Source: Algoriphagus sanaruensis (GTDB taxonomy: Bacteria; Bacteroidota; Bacteroidia; Cytophagales; Cyclobacteriaceae). Taken from it: a DNA stretch of 64,000 nt. Position 1 is the stretch's first letter. The number at the start of each line of letters is the position of its first letter. The stretch lies in assembly GCF_001593605.1 (NCBI RefSeq), contig NZ_CP012836.1:3166501-3230500 (forward strand), given 5' to 3'. Below the pieces are notes generated by a model. It saw only the letters and a list, made by a program, of their open reading frames with translations, made no database searches and was not told the origin of the DNA. Position numbers and translations under genes: made by a program. Shown here piece by piece: positions 60,740 through 64,000 of this stretch.

Positions 60740-61923
60740 CGAAGTCGAGGCAAATAAAACACTAAACTCTCAGCGGCCAAAGCGATTAAAAACAAGGTAG
60801 CCGGCAAGCGATGGCGAACAGCTCCCAATAGATGAAACTCGAAGAAGCCAGACATTGCCACATAGACTACAATAAACAAGATCCATATTCCACGAGTACT
60901 TAAAGATTTTAATCCGATTACCAGGAAGAATAAAATCAATAACAAATAGAGTCCGTCAGCGAAATAGGCGATTTTAGTCCAAAATGGGATAAAAACCAAA
61001 ACTGGGAAAGGCGCCAATAAAAACTGAAAAAACAAGCCTGGAAATGCCAAAATCAGATCTAACCAAGAATTCCAATCCACCTCAGGGTAAGTAACTCCGG
61101 TCTCGAAATAATTGATCCGCTGAATATTTCGGAAAATAGATAAGCTTGCTGGAGAAATCTCAATATTCAGAAGATTCTTGGATATCACATTTAGGACAAG
61201 AAATCCAACTGGAAATAAAACCAAGACAGTAAGCCACTTGGTGGTTTGCTTCCAAGGTAAATCATAGAGCAATTTCAAACCCAATACTGCACTGAAATAC
61301 AGAACCAATTGAACTCTAAGGATGGCAGCAAGTACAAATCCTAAAATCAGAAAAAAATTAAATAACCTAGGTCTTGAAAGTCCATAAAAAAACAACCCCA
61401 AGGCTAAAGCAAAATAACTTTCACGGAGTGGAGTAAAGGAATAAATAATGATAGAAGGCATAAACACCGACAAGCTCAAAAAGAAGCGCTGAAACCATAC
61501 CTCCGTAACTTTAAAAATTCGAATGTATGCCGAAGCAATTAAAATCAATCCTAATTGAAAAAAAAGAACATTAAACAGGAAGTAATTGAAGATAGAAGTT
61601 AAGGAGAGCCAGTATATAGGAATCGCTAAAAATTTATATCCGATCCTTACTCCTAACGACTGATTATCTGGGGTGACTCCAGTCTCAAGAATTCTCGTAA
61701 ATAGACCCGTATCTGGAAAAAAAGGGATTAGCTTGATCTTAAAATCTACCAGACCAATGATTAGATAAAAAAGTAAAAGTGCTAATAGGTGAATTTTTAA
61801 GTATCTCCCATCTGGTAATAGCAACTTTTTCCCGATACCATAGAGCAACAGGTAAATCAATCCAAAATAAACGGGAAGAGTAAGTAGGTCCCAGAATTCT
61901 ACAAGCTCGTAGTAGGCTTTCAT
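60721..61923 (-). CDS. Polytopic membrane protein, probable polysaccharide polymerase (EpsG/Wzy-like)
   Basis: 400 residues with about ten membrane helices and periplasmic loops with aromatic residues. The SFTPLRESYFALALGLFFYGLS region (~165-185), with R-E-S near a helix start, resembles EpsG-type polymerases. It sits among four GT genes. A polymerase role is inferred from topology and context. It starts directly after the stop of the 61924 gene (TAA then ATG). Confidence 0.7.
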   Translation of the reverse strand: MKAYYELVEFWDLLTLPVYFGLIYLLLYGIGKKLLLPDGRYLKIHLLALLLFYLIIGLVDFKIKLIPFFPDTGLFTRILETGVTPDNQSLGVRIGYKFLAIPIYWLSLTSIFNYFLFNVLFFQLGLILIASAYIRIFKVTEVWFQRFFLSLSVFMPSIIIYSFTPLRESYFALALGLFFYGLSRPRLFNFFLILGFVLAAILRVQLVLYFSAVLGLKLLYDLPWKQTTKWLTVLVLFPVGFLVLNVISKNLLNIEISPASLSIFRNIQRINYFETGVTYPEVDWNSWLDLILAFPGLFFQFLLAPFPVLVFIPFWTKIAYFADGLYLLLILFFLVIGLKSLSTRGIWILFIVVYVAMSGFFEFHLLGAVRHRLPATLFLIALAAESLVFYLPRLRWFFRY

Positions 61924-62895
61924 TTAGTCAATGAAGGTTCCACATTTGAAAATCCCAAACGATAGTAATTTCCGAATCTTGGAAGGCCGTTTTAGAACCT
62001 CTGTGTGAAGCCACCATACCATTTTAAAAGACTGAGAAACAGATCGATCATTCTTAAATGAGTCGTAGAGTTTCATAATCTTTTGGTAATCAGAATTTCC
62101 AAAAACTTCTTCAAAACGGAATAAGAGGTAAACTAAAAACGGGTATGTTTTTCCGAGCATTTCTTGCCCGAATTGATTTTTAATTTTATCAAGAAATACA
62201 AATCCTTGATCCAAAATCAGCCTCCTTTTTTCCAAGGTTACTTGAGTGTGATAGAGTGATTTTCGATACAAGGAAGTAATCGGATACTCCGGATATACCA
62301 TTAATCGAAGTGAAGGACTAGCCAAAGCTCTGATATGAATTTCGACATCTTGGAAACGTTGTAGCTCCTGATCAAACCCTCCGATTTTTTTGAAGAAATC
62401 TTTTCTCCACATCCCACTGCTGGTATGCCAGGGAATTTGGTAGGCTAAAAATTGACCTAAATAATCACTCGCACCAAAGTTAACATTGAGTTGAGTGGAG
62501 AAATCTTCGTGGACACTGGGTTGGTTGGTAAATTTTCCAGTCCTAAAAATTGCTAAATCTAGTTCCTCGTCCAATGCCACAGCACGAATTGCCAAGGCCT
62601 CCTTGGTAAGTAGATCGTCGGCATCAAGAAAAATCAGGTGTTGATACCTTGCCAAAGTCGCTCCGTGATTTCTGCATGAATTAGCCCCTTTTGGAAGAGA
62701 CTCCGGTCTTGTATAAACTAAAAATCTGCTATCTAATTTTGAAAATGCTTTTGCAATTTCGACTGAAGTATCGTTGGACCCATCATCCACGACCAAACAT
62801 TCCCAATCACTTAAAGTCTGGCTACGAATAGATTCCAGCGTCTCTTCGATAAACCTGGAATTATTAAAGCATGGGATAATGATTGAAAAAATAAT
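61924..62895 (-). CDS. GT2 family glycosyltransferase with apparent ATT start
   Basis: The family N-terminus IIFSIIIPCFNN, IEETLESIRSQTLSDWEC and LVVDDGSND is fully encoded, but the first codons after the TAG of the upstream gene (62898-62896) are ATT ATT. There is no ATG, GTG or TTG before the conserved strand. The first TTG (62796) would remove 33 residues including the SIIIPCFN strand. I annotate the ATT at 62895, 323 residues. FLDADDLLTKEALA (DxD, ~115) and GGFDQELQRFQDVEIHIRA are later motifs. A rare start codon, a sequencing error or a start-codon mutation are all possible. Confidence 0.7.
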   Translation of the reverse strand: MIFSIIIPCFNNSRFIEETLESIRSQTLSDWECLVVDDGSNDTSVEIAKAFSKLDSRFLVYTRPESLPKGANSCRNHGATLARYQHLIFLDADDLLTKEALAIRAVALDEELDLAIFRTGKFTNQPSVHEDFSTQLNVNFGASDYLGQFLAYQIPWHTSSGMWRKDFFKKIGGFDQELQRFQDVEIHIRALASPSLRLMVYPEYPITSLYRKSLYHTQVTLEKRRLILDQGFVFLDKIKNQFGQEMLGKTYPFLVYLLFRFEEVFGNSDYQKIMKLYDSFKNDRSVSQSFKMVWWLHTEVLKRPSKIRKLLSFGIFKCGTFID

Positions 62896-64000
62896 CTACG
62901 AGGCTTTTTGGAGAATTAAATAGAGTCTTAAGTATCCAAAAAACACATAAGCTAGGCCTAGGAAAAAACCTAAAATCGCTGAAAAAGCTAAGGTTAAGAG
63001 CAACTTAGGACTGGTAGGTTTATTAGGTACTACCGGAGGGTCAATTTCTGAGAAAATTGGCCGCAAACTATTTAGCTTCACTTTTGCTAATTCAAGCTCC
63101 TGTGCCAGTGTCCGGTAAAGATCAAATTTCAAATTGCTATCATTGACCAAGTTTTGCTCCCTTGCTCTTAAACTTTCCAAGGCTATCCCTTGATTCTGCT
63201 CTCGAAATCTAGAGACTGCATTTTGAGCGTCCTTAAAATTGCGCTCAGCAATGAGAAACTGACCATTCAAATACTCGACCTGTCCAGACTGTTTTTCCAA
63301 AATATACCGGCTTGAATAAACCTCAATTTGATGCCTAACTCTCTCAGAAAACTGAAGAGAAAGTCCTTGTTCAGGCATGTTAGTGGATATGTTCAATAGA
63401 CTGCCCTCTGTGGAAATTGCAATTCGTTTTGCAATTTGACTCATGGCATAAATTTCTAAAGGAAGGTAAGATGATTTTGATTTTCCTTCCCCCACCAGCG
63501 CTAAATCATCTACCAAAGCCGAAGCTCTAAAAACACTTAATGGGTTCTTTAAAATCTTTAAAATCCCATTCTCAGGTTTGGTTTCTACCATGTATTTAAA
63601 CAATGAAACCGAATCGGGATAAAGTTCAGATTTAACCTTAGAAGTCATCAGTTCGAGTAAAAATGGTTTACTCTGAACAATCACCGGATAAAGGTTAGGA
63701 TCAAGGAATGCTTGATCTGAAGAAGAGGCACCAAGATTGATTCCAGACACCTGAGCAAGTGCTCCTAAGCCCTTGGAAGAAGCTCCTTGAGGATTAGTTT
63801 CAACCAATAATAGCGTATTGATTTGATACGAATTTGGGGTGGTAATGTATACCAGAAAACCAATTCCAATCACAATCAACACCACCCAAATAAGTTGCCA
63901 CGTCTTGAGTTTGAATAGAAGAACCAAATTAAAAAAAGTCAAATCCGATTGACTCAGGATTTGGCTAGCTTGAGAATGGTTTGAAGAAGTGGAAGGAGTC
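62896..64000 (-). CDS. Wzz/chain-length-determinant-like protein (5' end outside window)
   Basis: The frame is open to the right edge; a TTG at 63942 is available but residues before it (SQASQILSQSDLTFF) read on smoothly, so the true start is probably outside. Seen part: ~368 residues. One helix near the N-terminus (WVVLIVIGIGFLVYI), a periplasmic coiled-coil region (~200-280: EKQSGQVEYLNGQFLIAERN), and a P-rich PPVVPNKPTSPKLLLTLAFSA segment before the last helix, as in Wzz/GumC. No kinase domain. It is the second co-polymerase-like protein in the locus. Confidence 0.82.
   Translation of the reverse strand, partial: TPSTSSNHSQASQILSQSDLTFFNLVLLFKLKTWQLIWVVLIVIGIGFLVYITTPNSYQINTLLLVETNPQGASSKGLGALAQVSGINLGASSSDQAFLDPNLYPVIVQSKPFLLELMTSKVKSELYPDSVSLFKYMVETKPENGILKILKNPLSVFRASALVDDLALVGEGKSKSSYLPLEIYAMSQIAKRIAISTEGSLLNISTNMPEQGLSLQFSERVRHQIEVYSSRYILEKQSGQVEYLNGQFLIAERNFKDAQNAVSRFREQNQGIALESLRAREQNLVNDSNLKFDLYRTLAQELELAKVKLNSLRPIFSEIDPPVVPNKPTSPKLLLTLAFSAILGFFLGLAYVFFGYLRLYLILQKAS

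Overview
The window is a stretch of AT-rich Bacteroidota chromosome, most likely Cytophagales (Cyclobacteriaceae/Algoriphagus-like). This rests on a SusC/SusD pair, a giant surface protein ending in a type IX secretion (T9SS) type B sorting domain, Bacteroidota-style Wza/Wzc/Wzi proteins and sparse Shine-Dalgarno sites. Species assignment is inference. Every supported gene lies on the minus strand, so genes are transcribed from high to low coordinates. I see no tRNA, rRNA, CRISPR array or transposase.

Region 1 (1-4558): four tandem paralogues, the last cut by the window edge. Each complete copy has a signal peptide, a Kelch-like extracytoplasmic domain, one membrane helix and a small basic cytoplasmic domain. 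I do not recognise the family; the architecture suggests membrane-tethered sensors. Region 2 (4559-6463): a gene-free 1.9 kb block of imperfect tandem repeats with strong palindromes, one of which keeps its pairing while changing sequence between copies.

Region 3 (6464-15120): a polysaccharide-utilisation-type operon, susC, susD, GH18 glycosidase, ROK sugar kinase and a secreted FAD-dependent oxidoreductase. The last three overlap by ATGA; a hairpin with a T-tract lies between susD and the GH18 gene. The likely substrate is a chitin-like or N-glycan-like GlcNAc polymer (inference).

Region 4 (15943-64000): a very large surface-polysaccharide locus bounded downstream by a strong terminator at 15802-15829. 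In transcription order it has: a Wzz-like protein (cut by the window edge), four GT-A glycosyltransferases with a polymerase-like membrane protein, Wzi, a nucleotide-sugar dehydrogenase, Wza, Wzc, a small possible glycosyltransferase, a PglK/MsbA-like ABC flippase candidate, a GT4, AsnB, a GT-B and a terminator. It continues with three GT4s, an acyltransferase, an O-antigen polymerase/ligase, a GT4, an epimerase/reductase, a GT4, a PaaK-like adenylate enzyme, a second AsnB, an exostosin-like protein and two unusual GT-B-like proteins. Then comes a ~2900-residue lectin/SprB-repeat T9SS adhesin, followed by neuA, neuB, neuC and a WecA/WbpL-type initiating phosphosugar transferase.

Together these would start a lipid-linked glycan, assemble and amidate/acetylate it, flip it by an ABC transporter, polymerise it and export it through Wza/Wzc/Wzi. 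The window also encodes the three steps from UDP-GlcNAc to CMP-sialic acid, directly downstream of a huge secreted adhesin. Several genes start at TTG overlapping the previous stop, and one GT2 gene has only an ATT codon available for a full-length product.
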